From SVTX01 sp045538195 (GTDB lineage: Bacteria; Bacillota; Clostridia; Oscillospirales; CAG-272): DNA of 18,266 nucleotides. Made by a program: the position numbers and the translations under genes. Below are positions 6,681-13,072 of the stretch, one piece after another. The notes under the pieces were generated by a model, which saw nothing but the letters and a program-made list of their open reading frames with translations, did not search any database and was not told where the DNA came from. Within the stretch, counting starts at the first letter, position 1. Each line of letters begins with the position of its first letter. Location of the stretch: positions 1 through 18,266 of the forward strand of contig JAZSRA010000018.1 of the NCBI GenBank assembly GCA_045538195.1, read 5' to 3'.

Positions 6681-7697
6681 ATGATAATAAAGTTACCCAA
6701 ACGCCCCGATTCTATTTTTAATAATGAACATCTTTTTAACTATCTTTTAGATTTGGAAAGGAAACAGAAACTGAACATTCTTCCTGCGAATCTAATGGTT
6801 TATTATGTTTTCAGCACATTTGTAAATGAGGTCTTAAACGGTGGCTTGGTGCAATATTTTACAAACTCAAGCAAGCTGACATATATTCATTTGCGGCAGA
6901 GCGCTACCCTCTTAAACCACGAGGCTTTCACGCCGTATGTTTTGGAAGTTTGTGATTATGTTGATTCAATTCCTCCTCTTGATTTTGACAACGAAATTGA
7001 TCAAGCAATCGCTGAACAATTAGATGTATTTAATAACCAATTCTATGAGCTTGATGAAAAATACAATGCTTTAAAGATTACCGAGAAATTCTACAAGAGC
7101 AATTATAGCATAGAAAAAATTGATATTCCGAAAATCAAGGAGATCGAAAGCAGTTCATGCAAATATTTTATTGCTCCAAAAGATCTGATCTGCAAAAATG
7201 TCGAAGATGCAATCGAGAGCTTTTTAAAAGTCCTTGCCGATTTTTCCGAACAACGCTGGACTATCGAATTGTGGAATTTTTTTGACACCTACCGTATAAC
7301 CGCTTCTACATACGGTAAGGCGGTCGATTTAGAATCTGTTATGTTAAATTGGGCTGATTCGATCTATTCGTTTTCGGGCATTTCAAACGACGTATATATT
7401 GACCGAATGAAATTGTCATCCGCTTTTGAGAAAATTAGTATTATGAGTGGTACAGACGGCATATCAGAATACGCCGTGCGAATTTCCTCGAGTGGATTCG
7501 AAAAAAACGAATTCAAAATGAAGCATCAATTTGTTATGGCAGGCAGAGCATACGACCAAGAAATTAGTACAATTTCGGTCGGCGATATGTCACATAAAAA
7601 AGATCCCGAAAAGTATTACATTATAAAAAATTATTTGGAATCTCATTACAAAGAATACAAAAATATAGAAACAGTATTTGAGTCGGGTGAACATTGA
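6681..7697 (+). CDS. DUF4375 (DMP19-like) domain protein
   Basis: A soluble 338-aa protein with no signal or membrane span. Residues ~35-130 match the DMP19/DUF4375 family, with the hallmark NEVLNGGLVQYFTNSS (49-64) followed by a helical segment. DMP19 of Neisseria is a DNA-mimic protein that counters a transcription regulator; many other DUF4375 proteins are uncharacterised and some occur near polymorphic-toxin immunity genes. The C-terminal ~200 residues (from about 140) are not recognised; they are mixed, Tyr/Phe/Ser-rich and not repetitive, and most DUF4375 proteins I know are shorter, so this looks like a two-part protein. Codon use is AT-rich compared with the flanking core genes, consistent with recent acquisition. 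It has a strong promoter and ribosome site and is first in a run of three same-strand genes. Confidence 0.75.
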   Translation: MIIKLPKRPDSIFNNEHLFNYLLDLERKQKLNILPANLMVYYVFSTFVNEVLNGGLVQYFTNSSKLTYIHLRQSATLLNHEAFTPYVLEVCDYVDSIPPLDFDNEIDQAIAEQLDVFNNQFYELDEKYNALKITEKFYKSNYSIEKIDIPKIKEIESSSCKYFIAPKDLICKNVEDAIESFLKVLADFSEQRWTIELWNFFDTYRITASTYGKAVDLESVMLNWADSIYSFSGISNDVYIDRMKLSSAFEKISIMSGTDGISEYAVRISSSGFEKNEFKMKHQFVMAGRAYDQEISTISVGDMSHKKDPEKYYIIKNYLESHYKEYKNIETVFESGEH

Positions 7698-7792
7698 TTT
7701 TTACATAGGACTCGTTTGCAAGCATGGCGTTAAAAGCCCGGTAGATCGCGGAACCTTTTAACTCCCATCATCGCCAAGGGATTATTACAAAA
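7698..7792 (+). other. Spacer with no recognisable gene
   Basis: The 95 bp between the DUF4375 gene and the broken gene contain no promoter or terminator that I can support. The frame of the broken gene stays open back to 7745, so some of this may be eroded coding sequence. Confidence 0.3.
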
Positions 7793-8092
7793 GTGTCTCT
7801 TTCAAAACTCAATATATACCATTTTCGTGAGATTATTGAAGCAGACGAATATTACGTTGTGCGAGGAACGGAGCTGATAGGAATATTTGATCTTCCGGAT
7901 GTAAAAAGAGATGTGCGTTAGAAAGAATTGATTTTCCTTCTTGATAATAGAGGGAATGTCGTACACAAGATCGAAAATTCCAAATGGACTTATGTAAGCC
8001 GTGCTTACGTTGACAGAAGTACCAATGAGGTCGTTCTATATGCACTGTATAAGAACCATACGGATGGAACTTATCGAATCCCTATTGAATAA
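7793..8092 (+). pseudogene. Small unknown gene with in-frame TAG
   Basis: From a GTG at 7793 (weak AAGGGA upstream) the frame encodes about 99 residues ending with TAA at 8090-8092, broken only by TAG at 7919-7921. Both sides look like one protein: before the stop it reads EADEYYVVRGTELIGIFDLP, after it LIFLLDNRGNVVHKIENSKW and on to GTYRIPIE, a beta-rich pattern of a small soluble domain. Family not recognised. The final stop overlaps the ribosome site (AAGGAG) of the next gene 9 bp on, so the two were probably translationally linked. A single nonsense substitution, for example CAG or AAG to TAG, is the simplest reading; sequencing error or stop-codon recoding are alternatives. Confidence 0.65.
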
Positions 8093-8101
8093 GGAGTCAG
8101 T

Positions 8102-8569
8102 ATGACAAGAGAAGATGCTTATTATGAGAGAATAATGCTGCTATGCGGTTATTGGGACAACTATGACGAGTGGCTTGATTCCTATCTTGAGACCGAAGAT
8201 CCGCTATCGGATATTGTTCTTGAATTGCTTGATTGTCATGGTGACATAAAAGAGGTTGAGCACTGCTTAAATCTTTACTGCCTTGAAAAGCCCTTTGACG
8301 AGGAATCGGTATATGTCAGATTGCGTGTGTATCTGAGAGACGGATATAAAAACGGTAATCTAACAAAAGACGATGTAATGTCGGCTTTGTTCCGTTTCTC
8401 TCAGAAAATACCGTTTTGTTATTTTCAAAATCAATGCGGTGTACTTTCAGATTATTGTGACCTTGCGGAAAACGGTATTTTGGTTATGAAAGAGTTTGAT
8501 GTTGAGTTGAGCAGATGGCTTGACCAAGGCGGTCAAGTTAATATCGATCCCCTTTGGAAAATGAGGTAA
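8102..8569 (+). CDS. Unrecognised acidic cytoplasmic protein, 155 aa
   Basis: ATG at 8102 is preceded by AAGGAG overlapping the previous stop codon. The product is strongly acidic and helical, with many Asp/Glu and Tyr/Trp residues at the N-terminus (ILLCGYWDNYDEWLDSYLE-like, residues ~10-30), then LSDIVLELLDCHGDIKEVEH (35-54) and YVRLRVYLRDGYKNG (71-85). It has no signal peptide, membrane span or catalytic motif. I do not recognise a named family. Small acidic orphans of this style in AT-rich cassettes beside DUF4375 genes are often immunity-type proteins, but no toxin is visible here, so that remains a guess. It is the last gene of the accessory block and is followed by IS-end-like repeats and a terminator-like hairpin. 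Confidence 0.7.
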   Translation: MTREDAYYERIMLLCGYWDNYDEWLDSYLETEDPLSDIVLELLDCHGDIKEVEHCLNLYCLEKPFDEESVYVRLRVYLRDGYKNGNLTKDDVMSALFRFSQKIPFCYFQNQCGVLSDYCDLAENGILVMKEFDVELSRWLDQGGQVNIDPLWKMR

Positions 8570-8625
8570 CAATGAACGATTTTTTGAGACGATAATAGCA
8601 ATTATTACCCTCTGCAAAACCGACC

Positions 8626-8670
8626 TGCTTCTAAATCAGCCACACACGGCTTTGCATCTAAATCGGACAC
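8626..8670 (-). repeat. Right end of accessory block, two repeat units
   Basis: Read on the minus strand there are two related units: GTGTCCGATTTAGATGCA (forward 8653-8670) and GTGTGGCTGATTTAGAAGCA (forward 8626-8645), about 26 bp apart in the same direction. The outer unit is the inverted partner of 6323-6340. Multiple short repeats at an end recall transposase-binding sites of IS21-like elements, but no transposase lies between the ends. Confidence 0.65.
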
Positions 8671-8681
8671 ACGTCACAAAT

Positions 8682-8712
8682 ACAGAAGGTGGGCTTTATG
8701 CCTGCCTTTTGT
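8682..8712 (+). terminator. Probable terminator after the accessory genes
   Basis: A 13-bp hairpin ACAGAAGGTGGGC/GCCTGCCTTTTGT (8682-8694 with 8700-8712), with three G-U pairs and a TTTAT loop, is followed by GTTTATTT. The T-tract is imperfect, so efficiency is uncertain. Confidence 0.55.
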
Positions 8713-8792
8713 GTTTATTTGTGAAACCATCAGTTGAATATTTCCCATTTACTTTAAACCCTAAATAAACTTCGTTGAGCAGTTTCACAACA

Positions 8793-8855
8793 ACTCCTTC
8801 GTTTTTAGTATTATTCCACTAAAAACCGCACAAAATAATAAAAAAACGAAGGAGT
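8793..8855 (+). promoter_or_regulatory. Hairpin sequestering the hydrolase ribosome site
   Basis: ACTCCTTCGTTTTT (8793-8806) is perfectly complementary over 14 bp to AAAAACGAAGGAGT (8842-8855), which contains the GAAGGAG ribosome site of the gene starting at 8860. Within the 35-nt loop a competing 9-bp hairpin exists: GTTTTTAGT (8801-8809) with ACTAAAAAC (8818-8826). It shares six bases of the first arm, so the two structures partly exclude each other. This would be an on/off translational switch if the transcript starts upstream of 8793. Confidence 0.65.
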
Positions 8856-8859
8856 CTTT

Positions 8860-9753
8860 ATGTGTACCGCAATTAACGAAACGTCAAAATTTCATCTTTT
8901 CGGCAGAACTCTTGACCTTGAATATTCTTATGACGAAAAGGTGGTCATAACTCCCCGCCGATTTACTTTTTCATTTATACACGAGGGCAAAAGCCATGAG
9001 CATTTTGCCATGATCGGCGCGGCGCATATAGCGGACGGCACTCCGCTCTACTACGACGGCATGAACGAAAAGGGACTTTGCGCTGCGGCTCTGCGCTTTC
9101 CCGAGCTGACCGTATATCACGAAAAAAAGCCCCGACGGCATAATCTTGCATCCTTTGAGCTGATCCCTTGGATACTCTGCAATTTTGAAAGTGCGGAGGA
9201 GGCAAAGGAGGCTCTCCTAAACGTCAACGTGACCCCCGAAAGCTTTTCGCACGAGCTTCCCTCCACTCCCCTGCACTGGATCATTGGCGACAGCAAGCAG
9301 TCCTTCGTCATAGAGTCTGTCAAGGACGGCATAAAAATATACGACAACGACCTTGGAGTGCTGACCAACGCCCCCGATTTTCCAACACAGCGAAGGCTGC
9401 TCCAAGAACACGGGGATCACGTCCTCGGAGACCTCTCGTCCGCCTCTCGCTTCATCAGAGCCGTCAACGCCAAAACGCATACCGAGACCGAGGGGGACAG
9501 GATCGAGTCGATTTCAAGATTTTTCCATATTATGGGTACCGTCAATCAACCGAACGGGCTTTTCATAGCGGATGAAAGAAAGCTCCGCACCGTCTACACC
9601 TCCTGCATGGATACCGAAGGTCTGACCTATTATTTCACCACCTATTCCTGCAGAAAAATACGCGGAGTAAGGCTGAAAAACGCTCACCTTGATCTTGAAA
9701 GCCTGACCGCATATCGAATGAGCCGCGAGGAATGGTTTCATTATTACAATTAA
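8860..9753 (+). CDS. Choloylglycine hydrolase-family Ntn amidase
   Basis: Linear-amide C-N hydrolases of this family (bile salt hydrolases, penicillin V acylases) cleave amide bonds with an N-terminal Cys exposed by Met removal. Here Met1-Cys2 is present, as are Arg16 and Asp19 (FGRTLDLEYS), Asn170 (GVLTNAP) and Arg197 (SASRFIR). Two things differ from typical bile salt hydrolases: the substrate-pocket Asn (near 82 in Clostridium perfringens BSH) is Arg79 (AALRFPEL), and the segment between TNAP and SRFIR is only about 25 residues, lacking the GLPGD loop, so the protein is 297 rather than ~320-330 aa. It has no signal peptide and is expected to be cytoplasmic. Substrate: bile salt hydrolysis is possible but not secure; another acyl-amide such as an N-acyl amino acid is plausible. 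ATG at 8860 has GAAGGAG at ideal spacing, inside a hairpin. Confidence 0.87.
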   Translation: MCTAINETSKFHLFGRTLDLEYSYDEKVVITPRRFTFSFIHEGKSHEHFAMIGAAHIADGTPLYYDGMNEKGLCAAALRFPELTVYHEKKPRRHNLASFELIPWILCNFESAEEAKEALLNVNVTPESFSHELPSTPLHWIIGDSKQSFVIESVKDGIKIYDNDLGVLTNAPDFPTQRRLLQEHGDHVLGDLSSASRFIRAVNAKTHTETEGDRIESISRFFHIMGTVNQPNGLFIADERKLRTVYTSCMDTEGLTYYFTTYSCRKIRGVRLKNAHLDLESLTAYRMSREEWFHYYN

Positions 9754-9759
9754 AATTTT

Positions 9760-9786
9760 AAGGGAGAGCCAAGACGCTCTCCCTTT
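9760..9786 (+). terminator. Terminator of the Ntn-hydrolase gene
   Basis: AAGGGAGAGC (9760-9769) pairs with GCTCTCCCTT (9776-9785) around CAAGAC, with T-rich flanks on the left and TTTAAAA on the right. It is 7 bp past the stop codon at 9751-9753. The flanks suggest it may also stop transcription arriving from the pyr operon on the other strand. Confidence 0.75.
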
Positions 9787-9813
9787 AAAACTGTCTTTTC
9801 ATACAGAGGAAAC

Positions 9814-9870
9814 GACAAAAAACCAAGCCCGCGGAAGCTATGACAAAGGGTGGCACTGCGACCGCCCTTT
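9814..9870 (-). terminator. Probable terminator region of the pyr operon
   Basis: Just past the pyrI stop, the minus strand has a stem AAAGGG-x-GG/CC-x-CCCTTT (forward 9845-9870) with an 8-nt loop, followed by a weaker AGCTT/GGGCT hairpin and then TTTTTT (forward 9817-9822). The T-run lies ~20 nt after the stronger hairpin, so which structure terminates is unclear. Confidence 0.5.
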
Positions 9871-9874
9871 AAAA

Positions 9875-10306
9875 TTATATCAATTTGCTTTCCTCTGCCT
9901 TTGCCTCACAGTAGACACAACGGTAAACGCGCTTGTTCTTGTCTGTCAGCTTAAAAATATGGGGAAGCTCCTGCTCAGTCGTAGTGATACAACGGGGATT
10001 TTTACATTTGATAACGTTAGTAAGCTTTTCGGGAAGCCCTATGCTTTTCTTCTCAATAAGCTTAGAATCCTTTATTATATCAACTGTGATACCGGGATCA
10101 ACATAACCGAGAATATCCATATTCAGCTCAATGTCGGCATCGATCTTGATAATATCCTTTCTTCCCATCTTGCGGCTATTTGCGTTCTTGATTATAGCAA
10201 CCGCGCAATCAAGCTTATCAAGATTTAAAAGACGATAAACCGTCATTCCAAGACCTGCGGTGATGTGGTCGATAACTATACCGTTCTTGATAGAATCTAT
10301 ATTCAT
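9875..10306 (-). CDS. pyrI: Aspartate carbamoyltransferase regulatory chain
   Basis: PyrI binds nucleotide effectors and assembles with PyrB trimers into the regulated ATCase holoenzyme. At 143 aa it is close to the ~150 aa of the family. The N-terminal nucleotide-binding domain (GIVIDHITAG, residues 9-18) is followed by a C-terminal zinc domain with all four ligands: Cys101, Cys106, Cys130, Cys133 in the C-x4-C...C-x2-C pattern. The start codon overlaps the pyrB stop in ATGA, and its ribosome site GGAGGTGA lies in the last pyrB codons, so the two chains are translationally coupled, fitting a complex. It is the last gene of the operon. Many Clostridia carry pyrBI, while Bacillus has an unregulated PyrB alone. 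Confidence 0.96.
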   Translation of the reverse strand: MNIDSIKNGIVIDHITAGLGMTVYRLLNLDKLDCAVAIIKNANSRKMGRKDIIKIDADIELNMDILGYVDPGITVDIIKDSKLIEKKSIGLPEKLTNVIKCKNPRCITTTEQELPHIFKLTDKNKRVYRCVYCEAKAEESKLI

Positions 10307-11220
10307 ACCTTCACCTCCAAAAGCTTAAGAATCAGAGCCATTCTCATATATTTTCCGTTAAGCACCTGTTTGAAATAGCAAGCGCGGGGATCATCGTCGA
10401 TTGCCACCGAGATTTCGTTAACTCTGGGCAGGGGATGGAGGATCGAAAGATCTTCCTTCGCCGTCTTCAGCTTATCGGGAGTGAGTATGTAGCTGTCCTT
10501 GAGACGGAGATAGTCCTCTTCGTTGAAGAATCTCTCTCTCTGAACTCTCGTCATATAGAGAATATCAAGCTCGGGCATTACCTCCAAAAGATCGGTAGTC
10601 TGTTTGTACTCGATCCCGCGAGCCTTTAAAAATTCCTCCTTAACGTAGCTGGGCAACTTCAATTCCTCGGGGGAGATAAGCACGATCTTTACGCCCGTGT
10701 AGCGGGAAAGTGCGCTTATCAGCGAATGAACGGTGCGACCGAACTTGAGGTCTCCGCAAAAGCCTACTGTCAGATCGTTAAATCTTCCCTTTTCTCTCCA
10801 GATGGTGAGAAGGTCGGCAAGTGTCTGGGTGGGGTGATTGTGACCGCCGTCTCCAGCATTGATAACGGGGATAGAAGCGTTCATCGAAGCCACAAGAGGC
10901 GCGCCCTCCTTGGGGTGACGCATAGCTATAATATCTGCATAGCAGGACACAGTTTTTGCAGTATCTGCAACGCTCTCACCCTTCGCCGCGCTGGAGGAGC
11001 CTGCGCTGGACATAGAAAGCACGTTTCCGCCAAGCTCGTACATAGCCGCCTCAAAGGAAAGTCTGGTTCTCGTTGAGGGTTCAAAGAAAAGTGTTGCAAG
11101 CTTCTTGTATCGGCAAGAGTCAGCGTACTTCTTTGGGTTTGCGATAATATCCTCGGCAACCGCCACCAGCTCCTCGATCTCAAGGGTGGAAAGCTCCTGA
11201 ATATCAATAAGATGTCTCAT
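10303..11220 (-). CDS. pyrB: Aspartate carbamoyltransferase catalytic chain
   Basis: It catalyses carbamoyl phosphate + L-aspartate to N-carbamoyl-aspartate, the committed pyrimidine step. At 305 aa it is standard length. The carbamoyl-phosphate site FFEPSTRTR (45-53), the mobile loop SSAAKGES with Lys80, HPTQ (129-132) and HPLPR near the C-terminus are all intact. GGGAAGG precedes the ATG at 11220. It is coupled to pyrI by a 4-bp overlap. The 118-bp spacer from pyrE holds a hairpin GAATTTTGC/GCAAAATTC (forward 11267-11288) and a small GCCG/CGGC hairpin just before the ribosome site. No promoter is evident there, so it is probably read through from upstream. Confidence 0.97.
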   Translation of the reverse strand: MRHLIDIQELSTLEIEELVAVAEDIIANPKKYADSCRYKKLATLFFEPSTRTRLSFEAAMYELGGNVLSMSSAGSSSAAKGESVADTAKTVSCYADIIAMRHPKEGAPLVASMNASIPVINAGDGGHNHPTQTLADLLTIWREKGRFNDLTVGFCGDLKFGRTVHSLISALSRYTGVKIVLISPEELKLPSYVKEEFLKARGIEYKQTTDLLEVMPELDILYMTRVQRERFFNEEDYLRLKDSYILTPDKLKTAKEDLSILHPLPRVNEISVAIDDDPRACYFKQVLNGKYMRMALILKLLEVKV

Positions 11221-11338
11221 AATTTAACCTTCCCGCCGCACAAACGGCATAAATCAATCGATAAATGAATTTTGCTTTTGCAAAATTCGCGCGTGAAACA
11301 GTTAATTTACCTATAAGTTGGAAGTAACTTTTACGCAA

Positions 11339-11995
11339 TTACGCCTTTGCTCCGTTGACCTGAAGATAGTTCTTGATTCTCTGAACGTTCTCCGCATTCT
11401 TTTCGTCCTCTTCAAGGTACTCGATAATATCGTAAACGTCTACGATGGAGTATACGGGGAAGCCGAACTGCTCCTCGATCTCCTGCATAGCGCCCTTATC
11501 GCCCTGTCCCTTTTCCTTACGGTCGACCATGATGAATGTAGCGGCAACCTTAACTCCTTCAAGGTGGGAGAGGATCTCCATGCTCTCGCGGATCGCGGTG
11601 CCTGCGGTGATAACGTCCTCGATGATGACGATCTCCTCGCCCGAGGTGGGAACGTATCCTACGAACGTACCACCCTCGCCGTGATCCTTAACCTCCTTAC
11701 GGTTAAAGAAGAAAGGCACGTTGAGACCGTTCTTGGAAAGCGCAACTGCCGCAGAAACCGACAGAGAAATTCCCTTGTATGCAGGGCCATAAAGAACAGC
11801 CTGCTTTTTACCAAGCTTTTCAAAATATGCCTTTGCGTAGAACTCGCCGAGGGTAGCGATGTCACTACCTGTCTTGATCATTCCCGCATTGATGAAATAA
11901 GGGTTCTTTCTGCCGCTCTTTGCGGTGAAATCACCGAATTTAAGAACGCCCGCGTTCTCCAAAAACTGTATAAATTCTCTTTTGTACTGTTCCAT
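11339..11995 (-). CDS. pyrE: Orotate phosphoribosyltransferase
   Basis: It converts orotate and PRPP to OMP. At 218 aa it is of usual bacterial size. The substrate loop KSGRKNPYFINAG (26-38), the YGPAYKGI segment (69-76), the flexible catalytic loop FNRKEVKDHGEGG (97-109) and the PRPP motif VIIEDVITAGTAI (123-135) are all present. AGGAGA lies just upstream of the ATG at 11995. It is separated from pyrF by a 345-bp gene-free, repeat-filled spacer, unusually long inside an operon; I saw no promoter in it that I trust, so cotranscription is likely but not shown. Confidence 0.97.
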   Translation of the reverse strand: MEQYKREFIQFLENAGVLKFGDFTAKSGRKNPYFINAGMIKTGSDIATLGEFYAKAYFEKLGKKQAVLYGPAYKGISLSVSAAVALSKNGLNVPFFFNRKEVKDHGEGGTFVGYVPTSGEEIVIIEDVITAGTAIRESMEILSHLEGVKVAATFIMVDRKEKGQGDKGAMQEIEEQFGFPVYSIVDVYDIIEYLEEDEKNAENVQRIKNYLQVNGAKA

Positions 11996-12035
11996 TTTTA
12001 TTCTCCTGTGTAGTTAGCAAATGTTAGGATTTTCT

Positions 12036-12068
12036 CTTCTTTCTTTGAAAAGAAAGAAGCAAAGAAAC
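12036..12068 (+). repeat. Hairpin followed by CAAAGAAAC
   Basis: CTTCTTTCTT (12036-12045) pairs perfectly with AAGAAAGAAG (12050-12059), followed by CAAAGAAAC (12060-12068). The same layout, a variable hairpin with a constant CAAAGAAAC tail, occurs in the tandem units at 239-345 on the opposite strand. Confidence 0.6.
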
Positions 12069-12078
12069 TTTACCTCGG

Positions 12079-12165
12079 GGGTTCTAACCAAGGTGTAGTG
12101 ACGCTGAAATTTGCTCGCAAATTTCAGCCTGCTAGCCGCTATTGTATTGATAGAGTGTAGAACCC
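12079..12165. repeat. Nested palindromic element in the pyrF-pyrE spacer
   Basis: Outer arms GGGTTCTA (12079-12086) and TAGAACCC (12158-12165) enclose a perfect palindrome GCTGAAATTT...AAATTTCAGC (12103-12128). With the flanking repeats this accounts for most of the 345-bp spacer; the rest, 12170-12225, shows nothing recognisable. Confidence 0.55.
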
Positions 12166-12238
12166 AACGAATATAGATAAACTTTGTTTTCGGCATCGGC
12201 AATCTTTTGTACTAACGAATGCCGGCTCAATTTTTTTG

Positions 12239-12321
12239 CAGACAAGGCGCACCGGAGCAAGCAAAGCGCAGACGTAGTTTCCCTACGTCAAGCTGCTTGT
12301 GAGGAGCAACGCAGTATCCGG
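12239..12321 (+). repeat. Interspersed CAGACAAGGCGCACCG repeat, copy B
   Basis: The second copy of the element at 2314-2405, same orientation, with an internal perfect hairpin GACGTAG/CTACGTC (12270-12288). It is bounded by CTCAATTT (12226-12233) and AAATTGAG (about 12324-12331), an extra inverted pair. It lies between pyrF and pyrE without breaking either gene. Confidence 0.8.
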
Positions 12322-12340
12322 AGAAATTGAGTTGGCAGAA

Positions 12341-13039
12341 TTAGTCAACAAATTCTGCGATACATCTCTCGTATGCCGCTACGGGATCGGCTGCCGCAGT
12401 AATGGGGCGTCCTACAACGATGTAGTCAGATCCGATCTTCTTCGCCTCGGCGGGAGTCATAACTCTCTTCTGGTCGCCGATGTCGCCGTCAGCAAATCTG
12501 ACGCCGGGGGTAACGGTAACGAATCCCGCTCCGCACTTTTCGTGAACCTTGCCTGCTTCAAGGGGCGAGCAAACAACGCCGTCAAGTCCTGCCTCCATAG
12601 CATTGTGTGCGTAGTGCATAACTACCTTGTCGATAGGCTCGCGGATGAGAAGGTCATTCTCCATGCTCTCCTGGTCGGTGGAGGTAAGCTGAGTTACAGC
12701 TATGAGCATAGGGCGAGTGCCGTCGGGTCTGGTGAGACCCTCAATAGCCGCCTCCATCATTCTCTTGGTGCCTGCAGCGTGAAGGTTGGTCATATCAACG
12801 TCAAGGCGAGAAAGCACCGCCATTGACTTTTTAACCGTGTTGGGAATATCGTGAAGCTTGAGGTCGAGGAATATCTTATGTCCTCTTGCCTTGATCTCCT
12901 TTACTATGGAAGGTCCTTCCGAATAGTAAAGCTCCATACCGATCTTGACGAAGGGCTTTTTGCCTGTGAACTTGTCAAGAAATGCAAATGTCTTCTCCGC
13001 GCTGTCAAAATCACACGCGATAATTACGTCTTTTCCCAT
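12341..13039 (-). CDS. pyrF: Orotidine 5'-phosphate decarboxylase
   Basis: It decarboxylates OMP to UMP, the last step of de novo synthesis. At 232 aa it is the compact Bacillus-like class I size. The catalytic DLKLHDIPNT block (59-68) carries the Asp59-Lys61-Asp64 network; Lys32 in VKIGMEL is the partner lysine; VTPGVR and VVGRPIT phosphate-site motifs lie in the C-terminal third. AAAGGA precedes the ATG at 13039, and the gene starts 33 bp after pyrD. An 8-bp hairpin (GCAGAATT/AATTCTGC, forward 12335-12358) straddles the stop codon but has no U-tract. Confidence 0.97.
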   Translation of the reverse strand: MGKDVIIACDFDSAEKTFAFLDKFTGKKPFVKIGMELYYSEGPSIVKEIKARGHKIFLDLKLHDIPNTVKKSMAVLSRLDVDMTNLHAAGTKRMMEAAIEGLTRPDGTRPMLIAVTQLTSTDQESMENDLLIREPIDKVVMHYAHNAMEAGLDGVVCSPLEAGKVHEKCGAGFVTVTPGVRFADGDIGDQKRVMTPAEAKKIGSDYIVVGRPITAAADPVAAYERCIAEFVD

Positions 13040-13072
13040 TTTCTTATATATCCTTTCAAATTATTTACTTGA

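Noticed and set aside
7919..7921. Pyrrolysine-type recoding of TAG
   Set aside because: No downstream insertion element or pyl gene is visible, and TAG gives no functional context; a simple nonsense change is more likely.
8573..8596. Tiny frame starting MNDFLRR after the 155-aa gene
   Set aside because: Seven codons with no ribosome site; probably a remnant or chance.
11318..12013. 231-codon plus-strand frame opposite pyrE
   Set aside because: It is the mirror of conserved pyrE codons; no family resemblance and no start signals.
12014..12202. 62-codon minus-strand frame in the pyrF-pyrE spacer
   Set aside because: It runs through palindromic repeats and has no ribosome site or recognisable protein character.
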